DNA of 64,000 nt. Source: Trichomonas vaginalis G3. Its lineage: Eukaryota > Parabasalia > Trichomonadida > Trichomonadidae. Positions 11,393-20,940 of the stretch are shown here, piece after piece. Under the pieces are notes generated by a model, which saw only the letters and a program-made list of their open reading frames with translations, had not been told where the DNA came from and searched no databases. The position numbers and the translations under genes are program-made. Every line of letters begins with the position of its first letter. Within the stretch, counting starts at the first letter, position 1. Where the stretch lies: the NCBI RefSeq assembly GCF_026262505.1, contig NC_067205.1, positions 18,031,684-18,095,683 of the forward strand, in the 5' to 3' direction.

Positions 11393-11812
11393 TTAATGAA
11401 CCTTTAATAATGATTTGATATCTGTTAAATCGACTATCGAACAATGATAATTTTGCGATTGAACACAATGTAGATGATCTCTGCAACCTGAATCAGGAAG
11501 GTATTTTTCAATATAGTTCCAATTTTCAGCGAACCAGCAGAATAGTGCCTTCCTATTTCTTGTTGCCAATCTATCAATATTCAATCCAAGTTGATCACAA
11601 AGCTTATTAGCATGCTTGAGGAGAGAGTATGCTGTTAAATGCATTCCATATATATTTTGAAGTCTTGAAATGACACTATCTAACTTAGGTCCGGCTTTTT
11701 GAACTCTTTCGATTACCTTTTCGTAATCTTTTATTGCCTGTGCAGTTGTTCTCTTTGATATCTTCAAAGGATTAACAGTTGTTTCAATGGGAGATCTCAT
11801 GAAAGGTATCAT
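11393..11812 (-). CDS. Unknown helical protein, 139 residues
   Basis: An intact minus-strand ORF of 139 residues. After a short N-terminal extension, residues about 20-100 look helical with regular Leu/Ile spacing (KDYEKVIERVQKAGPKLDSV, HANKLCDQLGLNIDRL). They end in a Trp-rich segment (ALFCWFAENWNYIEKYLP) and a Cys/His-rich tail (Cys and His near residues 109-124) that could bind a metal. An Initiator-like sequence overlaps the start codon, supporting a real host gene. I do not recognise the family; the basic helical region would suit a DNA- or protein-binding role, but this is a guess. Confidence 0.6.
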   Translation of the reverse strand: MIPFMRSPIETTVNPLKISKRTTAQAIKDYEKVIERVQKAGPKLDSVISRLQNIYGMHLTAYSLLKHANKLCDQLGLNIDRLATRNRKALFCWFAENWNYIEKYLPDSGCRDHLHCVQSQNYHCSIVDLTDIKSLLKVH

Positions 11813-11824
11813 TATAATAAATGA
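11812..11824 (-). promoter_or_regulatory. Initiator-like element of the 139-residue gene
   Basis: Minus-strand TCATTTATTATAA runs into the ATG at 11812 and matches about 10 of 13 positions of the trichomonad Initiator (TCAYTWYTCATTA). Initiators in these organisms lie within about 20 bases of the start codon. Confidence 0.5.
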
Positions 11825-12110
11825 AGCTCATATATTCAATTTTTGAAATATCTGAATTTTGAATGTAGAATAATATATCCTCCTTTTTTTATTTTTGGAT
11901 AAACAGAATAGAAATTAAATTTAAAATACATATGGTCCAATTCGCAAAAAATTGAATATTTTATCATTCCAACGTATTCATTTTGAAGATATGGAATCAT
12001 GATTGCAAATAAAACAATATAATTTTTATAGGTATTCATATTTTGAATTCATCTAAAAGTCTTATCAAAAATAAATCCTATATTCAATTAAATAAAAATA
12101 AATTGACCAT

Positions 12111-12500
12111 TGTTTTGCCTGTCAAAGGGTCAAGGTTTACAACGTGTCACTTTTTGGTTTACGTGGCAATTTAATAAAAAATTAAGTTTTTTATTTTGTA
12201 TTTTTATTAATAATATAAAAATGAAACCAAAGGCTGTGAGGCACAAATATATTATCAGTGCCTCACAGCCTTTGGTTTCTTACCAAAAACGAGAAAACTT
12301 GCTCGACATTCTTTCTCATTTCGAGCAAGTTTTCTCGTTTTTGGCAGGGACTTGTTCCTTATGAGGTATATAGTATGAATATATACCTCATAAGGAACAA
12401 ATCCTTAAATAAACATACAAAATCCATAGAACAACAAAAAAATGTCACGTAAACCAAAAAGTAACACGTTGTAAACCTTGACCCTTTGACAGGCAAAACA
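12111..12500. mobile_element. 390-bp TIR element built of three hairpins
   Basis: Terminal inverted repeats of about 55 bp begin TGTTTTGCCTGTCAAAGGG (12111) and end at 12500, with a possible 4-bp target duplication CCAT (12107-12110 and 12501-12504). Each end contains the GTCACTTTTT / AAAAAGTAAC core seen in the nested elements at 20-25 kb. The interior is three perfect or near-perfect hairpins in series at about 12222-12280, 12281-12347 and 12347-12406. The last has the TTCCTTATGAGGTATA stem found at 4826-4888. No coding capacity, so it must be mobilised in trans if mobile. Confidence 0.8.
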
Positions 12501-12693
12501 CCATAGATACAATTGAACTTTTTATAATGTCCTTGATAATTTAGACATAGTTAAAACAATTATTAAATCGTAGTTTTTGAAATGTCTTTTGAATCAGATT
12601 ATTTAAGATTATATTTAAGTAAAAGTACTCATAGCCACTATCGAAGACTTTTCATAAAAAATATAATCTGGATTCATTCAAAATTCAAATATT

Positions 12694-13410
12694 TTACAGT
12701 AAAAAAACAAACAATGCTACTCCAAATAAGATAAAACAAACCATTGAGTAGTTTAAAATATAAAATGCCACTCGTGGTCTCTTTGGCTTAATAAAACAAT
12801 ATAACAGAATTCCTAAAAATGGCAAAAGCGTAACAATTGCATAAAATATTATATCTGAAGCTAACATGTTTTCGTTCGAAAAACATGATAATTCTAAATT
12901 GCGTAGTGGACGATTACTTTCTGAATAAGGATTTGGTAAATTTGTGTCATTTGCATAGTTTTCTGCGTTTGATGAAGCATTTGAAATAACTAAAGCATTA
13001 TTTAGCTCTTCAATTTCGATGTTATTGTTTTCTTGATCTTTCTGAATTTGTTCAGGATCAGGAACAGTAGCATATTCATTTTGATCATTGAGGATATTAT
13101 TTGGTGCTGGAATAATCTTGATATTTCCTTCTATATTAATATTATTTTCTGTATTTGTATGTGTTTCATCATAAGGATTGATATCATCTCTATTTTCGTA
13201 GAAATGATTCAACAATCTGTAAAAATATCTTATAAAAATACCGGGATAATATGTTATTACATTATATGACGAAAATTGAGAATATCCAATATCATTGTCT
13301 AGACTTTCATCTATCTGGTCTTGTGTAGGATTAACAATCATTCTTAAGGACTCAATATCCAATTCCACATCTGAATATTTTCGATTCGGTGGGGATGCAT
13401 CTGGACACAT
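12694..13410 (-). CDS. Unknown two-TM membrane protein, 238 residues
   Basis: An intact minus-strand ORF. Residues 1-183 are hydrophilic and acidic, rich in Asn, Asp and Glu, with an aromatic amphipathic patch near residues 50-72 (YYPGIFIRYFYRLLNHFY). The C-terminus has two hydrophobic segments, about 186-207 and 214-238, joined by a basic loop (KPKRPR). There is no N-terminal signal peptide. This suggests a protein anchored by a C-terminal hairpin with its acidic domain in the cytosol; the basic loop fits the positive-inside rule. No clear Initiator precedes the start. No family recognised. Confidence 0.65.
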   Translation of the reverse strand: MCPDASPPNRKYSDVELDIESLRMIVNPTQDQIDESLDNDIGYSQFSSYNVITYYPGIFIRYFYRLLNHFYENRDDINPYDETHTNTENNINIEGNIKIIPAPNNILNDQNEYATVPDPEQIQKDQENNNIEIEELNNALVISNASSNAENYANDTNLPNPYSESNRPLRNLELSCFSNENMLASDIIFYAIVTLLPFLGILLYCFIKPKRPRVAFYILNYSMVCFILFGVALFVFLL

Positions 13411-14165
13411 TTTTATTTTAACGATAATGGGAAAAATTTTCTATCAATCTAATTTTATTTCTGACAAGACTAGACATTTTGGATGTTAATGCCAAATAAA
13501 AACTTTTGAATTTCGATTTTTTGTGAACTTTACGAGATTTTTATTCAATTTCGCTCAGCCAATTAGGTATTGAAATTGAATTGTATCTTTCAAATCGATC
13601 GGTTTAATATTTAACATGATCACTTCAACACATGCATTATTTCATCGATCAGAACAGACAACTTATGGAAATATTATTCAATTTTTCTTTCAAAGGAGAA
13701 AAACCAAAAAACAAAGCCATTGAGTTAATTTAAAATAAACACTTTGCATACAACGACCTTTTGTGCATATCTTTCTATCTGATGGTCACTAAATCATCTC
13801 TAAAATTATATTCTTAATTTGGCTGGATCCAATTTCATTACAATTATTCATTTTACAAAGAGTACTGTTGCACTATTTTTCTTTATCAATTGTTAAATCT
13901 TTATTTTCATCCAATCGATTTTTTTTTTATTTTTTTATAGTGTTTTTAGCGATTTTTTAATATGATAAGCTTGTAATCAAGGCACTGCATTTAGCGAAAT
14001 AGGTAACTTGTCAATTGCCAAGTTACGGAATTCACACAAAATTGAATAAAAAATGATATTTATTAAATTTAATATCTTTTATATAAGCCTAAAATTTTTA
14101 ATGAATGGCCAATCGTTGGCTTTCAAAAATTGATATGTTCATCGATTTTTTCAGGATTGGTCACA
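13411..14165. other. Divergent intergenic region, no gene seen
   Basis: AT-rich spacer between the membrane-protein gene and the acyltransferase-like gene. Apart from a small dyad near 14007-14030 (GTAACTTG...CAAGTTAC) nothing stands out. Confidence 0.5.
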
Positions 14166-14178
14166 TCATTTTTCATCA
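14166..14178 (+). promoter_or_regulatory. Initiator immediately before the start codon
   Basis: TCATTTTTCATCA matches 12 of 13 positions of the trichomonad Initiator TCAYTWYTCATTA and abuts the ATG at 14179. This supports both the start choice and the organism assignment. Confidence 0.75.
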
Positions 14179-15435
14179 ATGCTCGGTCAAAGAAAGATAA
14201 ATGGATGGGGAAAAACTTTCTTTAATGGAAAGGCATATATACAGTTTGGATTAAAGTTCAATAATTCAAATGATCTCAAGATTGCAATTGAAAAAATTAA
14301 AAAATGCACTGCTGGATTCTATCATTCGACAGATGGCGATAATATGTATAGATTTAAAGATGATCCAATTGTTTATAAGCTTCCAAATAACATAACAAAT
14401 CTTACTGATCTATGCAATTATATGTATCAGAATCATACAAGGCCATTAGATCAAACACTTGCATCCATTGGTGCCAACAATGATTCTCTCGTCCTTAACA
14501 TTAATAACATGGCATGCGACGGTGGCTATATTAAGAATTTATTTGAATATTTGAAAACTGACAAAATAATTGATAAAATACCATCAATTATTCCTCTTGA
14601 TGAAGTATTCAAGAATGAGATCGAAAGCTATAAAGGTGAATTGCCTCCTGTTCCTCCATTTGACTTTGATGTTACAAGAGTATTTCCGAAACATAAAGAA
14701 GATTTACATTACACAGGCACAACAAAAATGGTTGATTTGCAATCAAATGAAAAGGAATTTATGACATATAAACTCAATGGAAGGATAAAGAACTTAACAG
14801 ACTATTATTGGGCAAATTATATATTAGGATTGTCTGCTTATAACAATAAATTTGATAAAGCTGGCGTAATAACTTGTATCAACGCACGCCAATTCCTCAA
14901 AAAAGACAGTATTGATTATGCAAACAACTTCTCACAGATAAGAGTCAGAGCTCCACATATCACAGTTGATGATACAGTTGGAGAACTCATGAAACAAATG
15001 AGAAATGATTTCAATGAAAGAGTTAAAAGAGGAGAGATGTGGGCTGGTTTAAAAGCAATGAAAATCAGTCATTTGAACCCAGCACAAACTGAGAAACCAA
15101 ATGAAAAAGATATCGGATGCTCAGGCGATCTTTCTTTAATTGGAACATTTGACCTTGAGAACAAGTTTAAAGATGTTTGGGTCAATTTCCATATGAGTGA
15201 AAATGAATTAAAACACTTCACTGGTTATCTTTCATTTTCAGTCATCAGAAATGGTGTAAATACTATTTATGGAAAGTTCAGAACAGGAACAAACTATTTC
15301 TCTGAAAAAGACGCAGAAATTGTTGGAAATTCAATCCAATATGGCATGAAAACAATTCATCCTCAAATGAAGATCGCAGAAGCATTAGATATTCTTAAGG
15401 ATTATCAAAAGAAAAAAGAAATTTTCCTTGAATAA
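14179..15435 (+). CDS. Acyltransferase-like protein (condensation/AATase fold)
   Basis: An intact 418-residue ORF. Residues 107-120 (NINNMACDGGYIKNL) resemble the HxxxDG active-site loop of CoA-dependent acyltransferases with the chloramphenicol acetyltransferase-like fold (alcohol acetyltransferases, condensation domains), in register with the usual strand before and helix after. The catalytic His position is Asn110, while Asp114 and Gly115 are kept. The C-terminal segment (about 345-395, with GYLSFSVIRNGVNTIYGKF) would supply the later strands of the second half-domain. No signal peptide or TM segment. The stop codon is followed by A, giving TAAA, the trichomonad cleavage/polyadenylation motif. 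The loss of His suggests altered or lost catalysis. Family assignment is by motif and length only. Confidence 0.5.
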   Translation: MLGQRKINGWGKTFFNGKAYIQFGLKFNNSNDLKIAIEKIKKCTAGFYHSTDGDNMYRFKDDPIVYKLPNNITNLTDLCNYMYQNHTRPLDQTLASIGANNDSLVLNINNMACDGGYIKNLFEYLKTDKIIDKIPSIIPLDEVFKNEIESYKGELPPVPPFDFDVTRVFPKHKEDLHYTGTTKMVDLQSNEKEFMTYKLNGRIKNLTDYYWANYILGLSAYNNKFDKAGVITCINARQFLKKDSIDYANNFSQIRVRAPHITVDDTVGELMKQMRNDFNERVKRGEMWAGLKAMKISHLNPAQTEKPNEKDIGCSGDLSLIGTFDLENKFKDVWVNFHMSENELKHFTGYLSFSVIRNGVNTIYGKFRTGTNYFSEKDAEIVGNSIQYGMKTIHPQMKIAEALDILKDYQKKKEIFLE

Positions 15436-15838
15436 AAAATAGTAATTTAATTATAATAAAATCGCATTATTGCATATGCTTTTTAATTATGTATTGATAG
15501 GACTCGTGCGAAAATTCAGTATATATATGAATAAATCATTGATCAATTTTTTCGGAAAATTATTTCTTTGGTTTTGATAAAATTTAAAGAATCAAATGAA
15601 TGTTGAAACATAAGCTTTGAATTTGGATTGCTCTATTGACATATATCACAACTGTGTAATTCTCATTTGAACATCCAGTGAATTCATTAGAAAACGATTG
15701 TTTAAAATCACACACATAAATTTATTAATATGGAGTACAATAATATGAAGTAAATATTCAAAATTTAGAAAAAAATAGTAAAAATGTAATATAAATTCAA
15801 ATATTAGTGATTTTTCCTTATAAATTTTACAATCAAGT
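15436..15838. other. Convergent 3' spacer, no gene seen
   Basis: AT-rich spacer between the acyltransferase-like gene and the 3' end of the cystatin gene, which face each other. Nothing else recognised. Confidence 0.5.
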
Positions 15839-15997
15839 TTATTCTTTCTTGAAATCTTCAGTTTCAAACTCGTTGTTGAATAATTTTTCCCAAACTCTAA
15901 CATGGTAGTTGCCATTTGAAGTTTGGATCTTTCCATCCCACATTGTGCCTGCAACAACTTGAGAAGACATCTCTAATACTTTAACAAACTTGAGATC
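15839..15997 (-). pseudogene. Cystatin (stefin-like) gene, 3' part
   Basis: The minus strand reads DLKFVKVLEMSSQVVAG, then TMWDGK...YHVRVWEKLF, to a stop at 15839. The QVVAG first inhibitory loop and the following strand pattern match stefins, cytosolic inhibitors of papain-type cysteine proteases. The coding frame enters from the 9-bp target duplication (15989-15997, encoding DLK). The 5' part of the same gene lies at 26504-26626 on the same strand, 10.5 kb away, and begins with the same nine bases. The two halves total 90 residues, near the usual stefin length of about 98. The gene was split by the MULE insertion. Confidence 0.85.
15989..15997. repeat. 9-bp target site duplication, left copy
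   Basis: CTTGAGATC here is repeated exactly at 26504-26512, outside the two ends of the MULE. Nine bases is the typical Mutator-superfamily duplication, and it keeps the cystatin reading frame on both sides. Confidence 0.85.
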
Positions 15998-16003
15998 GAG
16001 AGG

Positions 16004-16084
16004 TTATCGATTTTGTAATTTAATCGTCGTCGTTATCGATTTTGTAATTTAATCGTTATCGTCTTTTTCTAAACGTGCATTTTT
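16004..16084 (+). repeat. MULE left terminal inverted repeat
   Basis: About 80 bases matching the reverse complement of 26416-26497 with very few differences. Contains an internal tandem duplication of GATTTTGTAATTTAATCGT separated by CGTCGTTATC-like sequence. Confidence 0.85.
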
Positions 16085-17653
16085 ACATTAAAAGCAATGC
16101 AACTCCAAAATTAATTGGTATTTAGACTTTAATTAGGTGCAGACAAACGAAATGCAGTCCAAATATTTTGGTGATATATGAATTACATAAATTTAAGGAA
16201 ATTGAAATTATATCTTTTTAAATTTTTAGGAAAACAGATTTATAGAATTGTTTAATTCGTCAAAATAATGCAGACTTAGGTCAAATTTTCCAAATTTAAT
16301 CATTTGCAAGACTTTCAAGCGACTTCAAAATGTCGAAATATAAGTCCAAAAATAAAATTACGATTACAGTCTATCCTCAATTATTATCACGCTAATTATT
16401 GAGTGACCCATGCGTTCGTATGTATGTAATACCTTTTAAAAAGGAGATGAGAGAGATAAACGACATTTACAATTTAAATCTGATGTATTTACTTGTTACA
16501 TTTACAAATGTAAATGTTTCTCGTAATGTTTACATTTTGTAAGTATAACGAATAAAAATGACGCACTTTTTTTACAAAGTCAAATTATGCGAGACAACTT
16601 TACTTGTTACATTTACAAATGTAAATGTTTCTCGTAATGTTTACATTTTGTAAGTATAACGAATAAAAATGACGCACTTTTTTTACAAAGTCAAATTATT
16701 GTTCGATTTTTGCAGCTTGTAAACGATTAATTGTATAAAGCAATTGATATTAGCACGACATAACTGAATAATTCTAATATTGAAATCAAAAGCCCTTAAA
16801 ATATCATGATATTTTAATTTCATAACAAATCTAGGAGACTATTTGATGAAAACATATCCGATGTGGTTTTGTTGTATTATATAACTTGTTATTGACTTCT
16901 TAGCTTTCCAAATTTTTTTCGATAATGAGAAAACGAATGAAAAATCAACATTTGGTCCATTTAAAATTTGATTTGTTTACATTTTTTTTACTTTTTGAAT
17001 TTCAATTTATATTTTCCTCAAGAAATACTTTAGATTTTAAGAAACTAAATCATATAATCTACTAAGAAAATATATTAAATCCTATAATACTCAAAGTTTT
17101 GTGATAAATCCGATCTTTTTTATTTTACTTTTATTATGTTTTTGCAAACTTAAGGTCCTCACTAGGTAAAACATAATACTCTTTGAAGTTAAGTATTTTC
17201 ACAAAGAGAGGACCAACAATATCAAAAGATTGAATAAAGATTTGTATTATTTTATTTATTTTTAAGAACATGTTTAAGAACCCTCATTATCTCCACGAAT
17301 ATTGCATATTTTTCTATTCTAAGACCACCAAAATTACGTTTTAATATAGAAAATAACATATTTATGTGATGCTAAAGTCGAAGTCCTTAAAAAATTAGTG
17401 TTAAACATCCATTTATTACAAAATTGAAGAAATATATGTAAAATATAACACATAATTTAGTTATTTGACTCAATTATTAGTTATGCAATATCAGTTGTGT
17501 TTATATCTGCGTTATATCACGAGATGCATTGAATTGTCATAATTAGATCACCGTAAATCTTATCAATTTTTGATACACTTCCGGTGAAAAATTTAGCCTT
17601 GACAATAGGATGAAATATATTGTAAAAAAATAAATTTTAGATTTTGAAGTTTA
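16085..17653. other. MULE subterminal region, no gene seen
   Basis: AT-rich. It holds a 111-bp tandem duplication at 16488-16709 and a dyad near 17152-17215 (GGTCCTC...GAGGACC). No coding frame of note. Confidence 0.5.
16488..16709 (+). repeat. Two tandem 111-bp units
   Basis: The segment starting TTTACTTGTTACATTTACAA at 16488 recurs at 16599 and includes ACATTTACAAATGTAAATGT, itself a palindrome. The copies are essentially identical over about 100 bases. Confidence 0.85.
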
Positions 17654-17659
17654 TCATTT
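17654..17659 (+). promoter_or_regulatory. Initiator-like TCATTT before the 394-residue ORF
   Basis: TCATTT fits the TCAYTW Initiator core and lies 12 bases before the ATG at 17666. Confidence 0.4.
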
Positions 17660-17665
17660 CGAATA

Positions 17666-18850
17666 ATGAAATATAAACAATACAAATTTTCTGTCGTTTC
17701 GAGATTCATAAATGATCGGAATCTTCCAGCTCCGACTGAAATAGAACTTTCGGAAGCTAATTTTCAAGACGAATCTTCTTTATTAAGATTTATTTTGGAT
17801 ATCCCTAAGGATTTAAGCTTTTCCATTGACTCATATTCAATGAATCTTTTGATACATTTCATTATCGAGCAATCTACACAAAATGAAACAATATTAAAAT
17901 TCACAATTCAAAATATCACTTCTTCGAATATCTTTCAAATAGATTTGATACTACTGGAAAATTTATTCGAATATTTATCGCATTATATTAACCAGATTTT
18001 TTTCATTTTTTCATTAAAATTAATTCATTTTAAAGCTTTAGATAACATACAATACCTTTATTTATCAACATTTTCCGATCAATATGATGAGATATTACGT
18101 TTCATAAGCAGCAGTGACAATTCTCTCTATATCATCGATACATTTATTGCTTTGATTAAAAACAATATTCTTGACGTTGAATTCTTCCAAAACGCAGTTT
18201 TACTCAAGAAAGAAATTTTTTCTAGTATTATTGAGTACGAAAATCAATATTCAACTTATGCAATTGCAAATTTCTTTACAAAATTATTAAAATATTACCC
18301 AGGATATGCAACTGCTCTTCCATGTTCGGATATACTAATATCAAATTATTTCAACTTTTTTAATGACGTGAATTCAATTATAAATAACGAAGATTTTGTT
18401 TATCTTCTCAAATTTATAGTTTTATTTTATAAAGCAGTCGATATAACATCTGAGATGGCTTTAGAATTCATAAAAACACTTGAAATTCTGCGAAGTCTTT
18501 CTCCTCACTATTCATTTACAGAGTATGTAGTTCAGGGGTATTATTGTGTACTTCCTCTTATACCCATGCAAATTTCATCTACCGATTTTTTAAATTCACA
18601 TGAATTTTTAATTAATTATGCAATTGAGAATTCAAATCTTCACAAATATTTGAAATTATATTCCAGATGTTTCCGCAGATTTGATAGCGATGAAATATTC
18701 AAAAATGTTTTTCATATCTTAAACCTTGTAGAAGTTACAACAGAATATTTATCAGAAAATCAGGATCTTTCTGAGAAACAGATCTTTATTTGCAACGATA
18801 TCCTAACGAGGGTTAATTTAATTTTTATTTTTTATTTCAAGTTTGAGTAA
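17666..18850 (+). CDS. Unknown 394-residue helical protein, MULE cargo
   Basis: A long intact ORF inside the MULE, preceded by an Initiator-like TCATTT. The sequence is rich in Leu, Ile, Phe and Ser and appears all-helical, with repeating hydrophobic segments of 35-45 residues, similar in texture to ARM/HEAT-like solenoids. No catalytic motif or TM helix is evident. The last residues (NLIFIFYFKFE) are AT-driven and overlap by 33 bases the 3' end of the convergent HP1-like gene, so the natural C-terminus may be truncated. It does not resemble transposition proteins, so it may be a captured host gene; this is inference. Confidence 0.6.
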   Translation: MKYKQYKFSVVSRFINDRNLPAPTEIELSEANFQDESSLLRFILDIPKDLSFSIDSYSMNLLIHFIIEQSTQNETILKFTIQNITSSNIFQIDLILLENLFEYLSHYINQIFFIFSLKLIHFKALDNIQYLYLSTFSDQYDEILRFISSSDNSLYIIDTFIALIKNNILDVEFFQNAVLLKKEIFSSIIEYENQYSTYAIANFFTKLLKYYPGYATALPCSDILISNYFNFFNDVNSIINNEDFVYLLKFIVLFYKAVDITSEMALEFIKTLEILRSLSPHYSFTEYVVQGYYCVLPLIPMQISSTDFLNSHEFLINYAIENSNLHKYLKLYSRCFRRFDSDEIFKNVFHILNLVEVTTEYLSENQDLSEKQIFICNDILTRVNLIFIFYFKFE

Positions 18851-19174
18851 ACTTTCAAGATAATCTATATAAGCCTTTTGATGTTCTTCATCTAGATTCT
18901 TGTTTAATATGTGATGAATTTGATTTTTTTTTGAAAATTCAAGATAAAATTCTTTTTTATCTTGATCAACAACATGAACAATTCGAGTACAGCGTAACAT
19001 TTCATCAATATTTTCTGTTTTCTTCGTTTCTAGATATTTTTCAAATATTTCTTGCGGAATCTCATTTTGATATACCCATTTATTTTTTTCCGGATGCTGA
19101 TCTTTGTACTTAACGAAATATTGCTTGACTATTCGCTCAGAAACAACATATTCGATCTCTTTTCTCTTTCTCAT
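18818..19174 (-). CDS. HP1-like chromodomain protein, 118 residues
   Basis: Residues about 7-51 read as a chromodomain: IEYVVSERIVKQYFVKYK, then N-K-W at 31-33 and a helix ending EKYLETKK. Of the methyl-lysine aromatic cage, Tyr9 and an aromatic at position 23 are present, but the third position is polar. Residues about 60-113 (RCTRIVHVVDQDKKEFYLEF, then a C-terminal helix) resemble a chromo shadow domain. This order and size match a small HP1, which binds H3K9-methylated nucleosomes and dimerises. It lies within the MULE, convergent with the 394-residue ORF. A TCACA Initiator core sits just upstream of the start. Either a captured host HP1 or an element gene steering insertion to heterochromatin. 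Confidence 0.55.
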   Translation of the reverse strand: MRKRKEIEYVVSERIVKQYFVKYKDQHPEKNKWVYQNEIPQEIFEKYLETKKTENIDEMLRCTRIVHVVDQDKKEFYLEFSKKNQIHHILNKNLDEEHQKAYIDYLESLLKLEIKNKN

Positions 19175-19398
19175 TGAATATTTGTGACACTTTTGAATTC
19201 AATCAAATCAAAAATATTTGAAATTGCTAGAATTTTTTTCTTTCTCATGAATATTTGAAATGACTCAAAAGGAAAACTCGTTCGATTCAATTCAATTTTG
19301 AATCAGAATTTTTTAAGGACCAATAAATCAAATTATGTTAAGAAAATCTTTTTTTAACTCAGAGTATCAAAAGTACGTTAAACCTTCAATTTTATCTC

Positions 19399-20286
19399 AT
19401 GTCGGAAAGCGAACCGACAATAGTGGAAGAGAATCAAACTATATCAGTATCCATCCAAGCTATTGTTGATGAAGAAAAAGGAGATGGAGCTGATATGCTG
19501 GATTTAATTCAAAATGAATTGAATTCCGTAAAAAATTGAAATATAGAATGGAAATACCTGAAAATCCCCAATTCCAATTCTCAAGGAAAGATATAGCAAA
19601 TTAAAATTTACAGATCCTACAGAAGCTGCTATATTTATTGCAAAAGATTCATATAATTCTTTTTATCCATTAAATTTTGAGCAAGGAAAAAAGTTTCGTT
19701 GTCCTAACTGCCAATTTTGCATGGAGCTTGTAAAGACTCATGAAAATGGTCAACTTTTCTTCATTCCAGTAATTAAACACGAGCATAGAGCAAAGCAATG
19801 CAAGCCGAGTAACAATATACCAAAAATTCTTAAGTTGCAAGCAGGAAAAAAAGTCTATGAATTAGCAAATTCTGATAATGTTCCTCAATGCAAAGAAATT
19901 TTTGCAAAAGAATTGAATATTCCCAATGCAACTTATACGATGTTCCATAATATAGTAAATAAACTTAAAGGAACCACAAAGGGGATAGAATTCAATCTTA
20001 CAATTATTTCTCAACAATTTTTTCAATCATAAACAAAATCGAACAAGGATTCTGCGAAATGATTTTAGTTAAAGAAGTTAACAATGAAATTGAATTGCAT
20101 ACATTTAAGAAAGGTGATGAATTACCTGAAAATTCAAAAGACTTTCAAATTTATTCATTTATTGTAATTCCTCCAATAACTCATTTTTACATGCAAACAC
20201 AAGCTTTTTGCGGAATAATTCAAATTGATGGAACGTTTTTATTTTGTATTAAAAAAGGAAACTTACTCATTATTGGGAGTATATAA
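19399..20286 (+). pseudogene. MULE transposase, N-terminal part
   Basis: Coding-like sequence starts MSESEPTIVEEN at 19399. It includes a Cys/His cluster (FRCPNCQFCMEL, followed by a KHEHRAKQC segment) near 19696-19800, like the C2-HxH DNA-binding module of MULE/FAR1 transposases. It reaches the first catalytic aspartate (QIDGTF) near 20224-20241. There are stops between the open segments (for example near 19538 and 20031), so it is inactive. It ends at the nested element beginning at 20283. Confidence 0.75.
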
Positions 20287-20399
20287 GAATTTCCGAAAAA
20301 GTGACACCCAAAAAGTGACACTTTCAATAGGGAGTAACACTTAAAAAGTGACAATTTAAAATTCACAATAAATAAAAATAATAAATTTTTTAGTCTATT

Positions 20400-20940
20400 A
20401 AATTATTCTTTTCTTTGAAATCCTCTAAAAATTCTTCGAAATGTTCTAAATATAATCTGGAGAATTATAACAAAATTCATTAATTTCTAACATATACGTA
20501 TCTAACAATTCATTTGGAATTTCAAACGATCTTAAATATGTAATTGAATTTTGTATCTTCTCATTTATTTGAGAAAGTTTTTCTTCAGCATTTTCCAATA
20601 AAAATCTTAATGGATTCAAATTGGCTTCTTGATTCTGAACAAAATTTAATACTTGGTATAAACGTGATTGAACTTCTTTTCAATTTTGTTTTTATAATCT
20701 GTCAATCGAGGCTCGCGAATTCTAATTGAAGGAATAAAACCTGTTTGAAGTAAATCGTTTTTAATACGATAAAAGTAATTGGGTGCAACTTCTTCTAAAA
20801 GATTTTTGACAAAAACATCAATTCTTTGATTTTTAACGCAGCCAAAATCGTGATATTTTATCTTTTTAAATAAAGATTCAGAAACGTTATTCACAACGGT
20901 TAATTCATTTGGTCTGGCAGCGGCTATCCACATCATAGCC
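20400..20940 (-). pseudogene. Unrecognised coding-like fragment in nested element 1
   Basis: The minus-strand frame at 20646-20940 reads AAARPNELTVVNNVSESLFK and onwards with normal protein composition, and further coding-like sequence (NPLRFLLENAEEKLSQINEK) follows downstream toward 20400 in another frame. The upstream end merges into the hairpin array, so the true N-terminus is missing. I do not recognise a family. It may be a remnant of this element's own protein. Confidence 0.3.

Noticed and set aside
15646-15957. 103-codon minus-strand frame overlapping the cystatin 3' part
   Set aside because: It is a different frame from the QVVAG-containing cystatin reading and becomes AT-driven after the first third.
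20646-20940. Tyrosine recombinase suggested by AAARPNEL
   Set aside because: Only the local R-x-x-E-L pattern fits; no HxxR or catalytic Tyr region was found.
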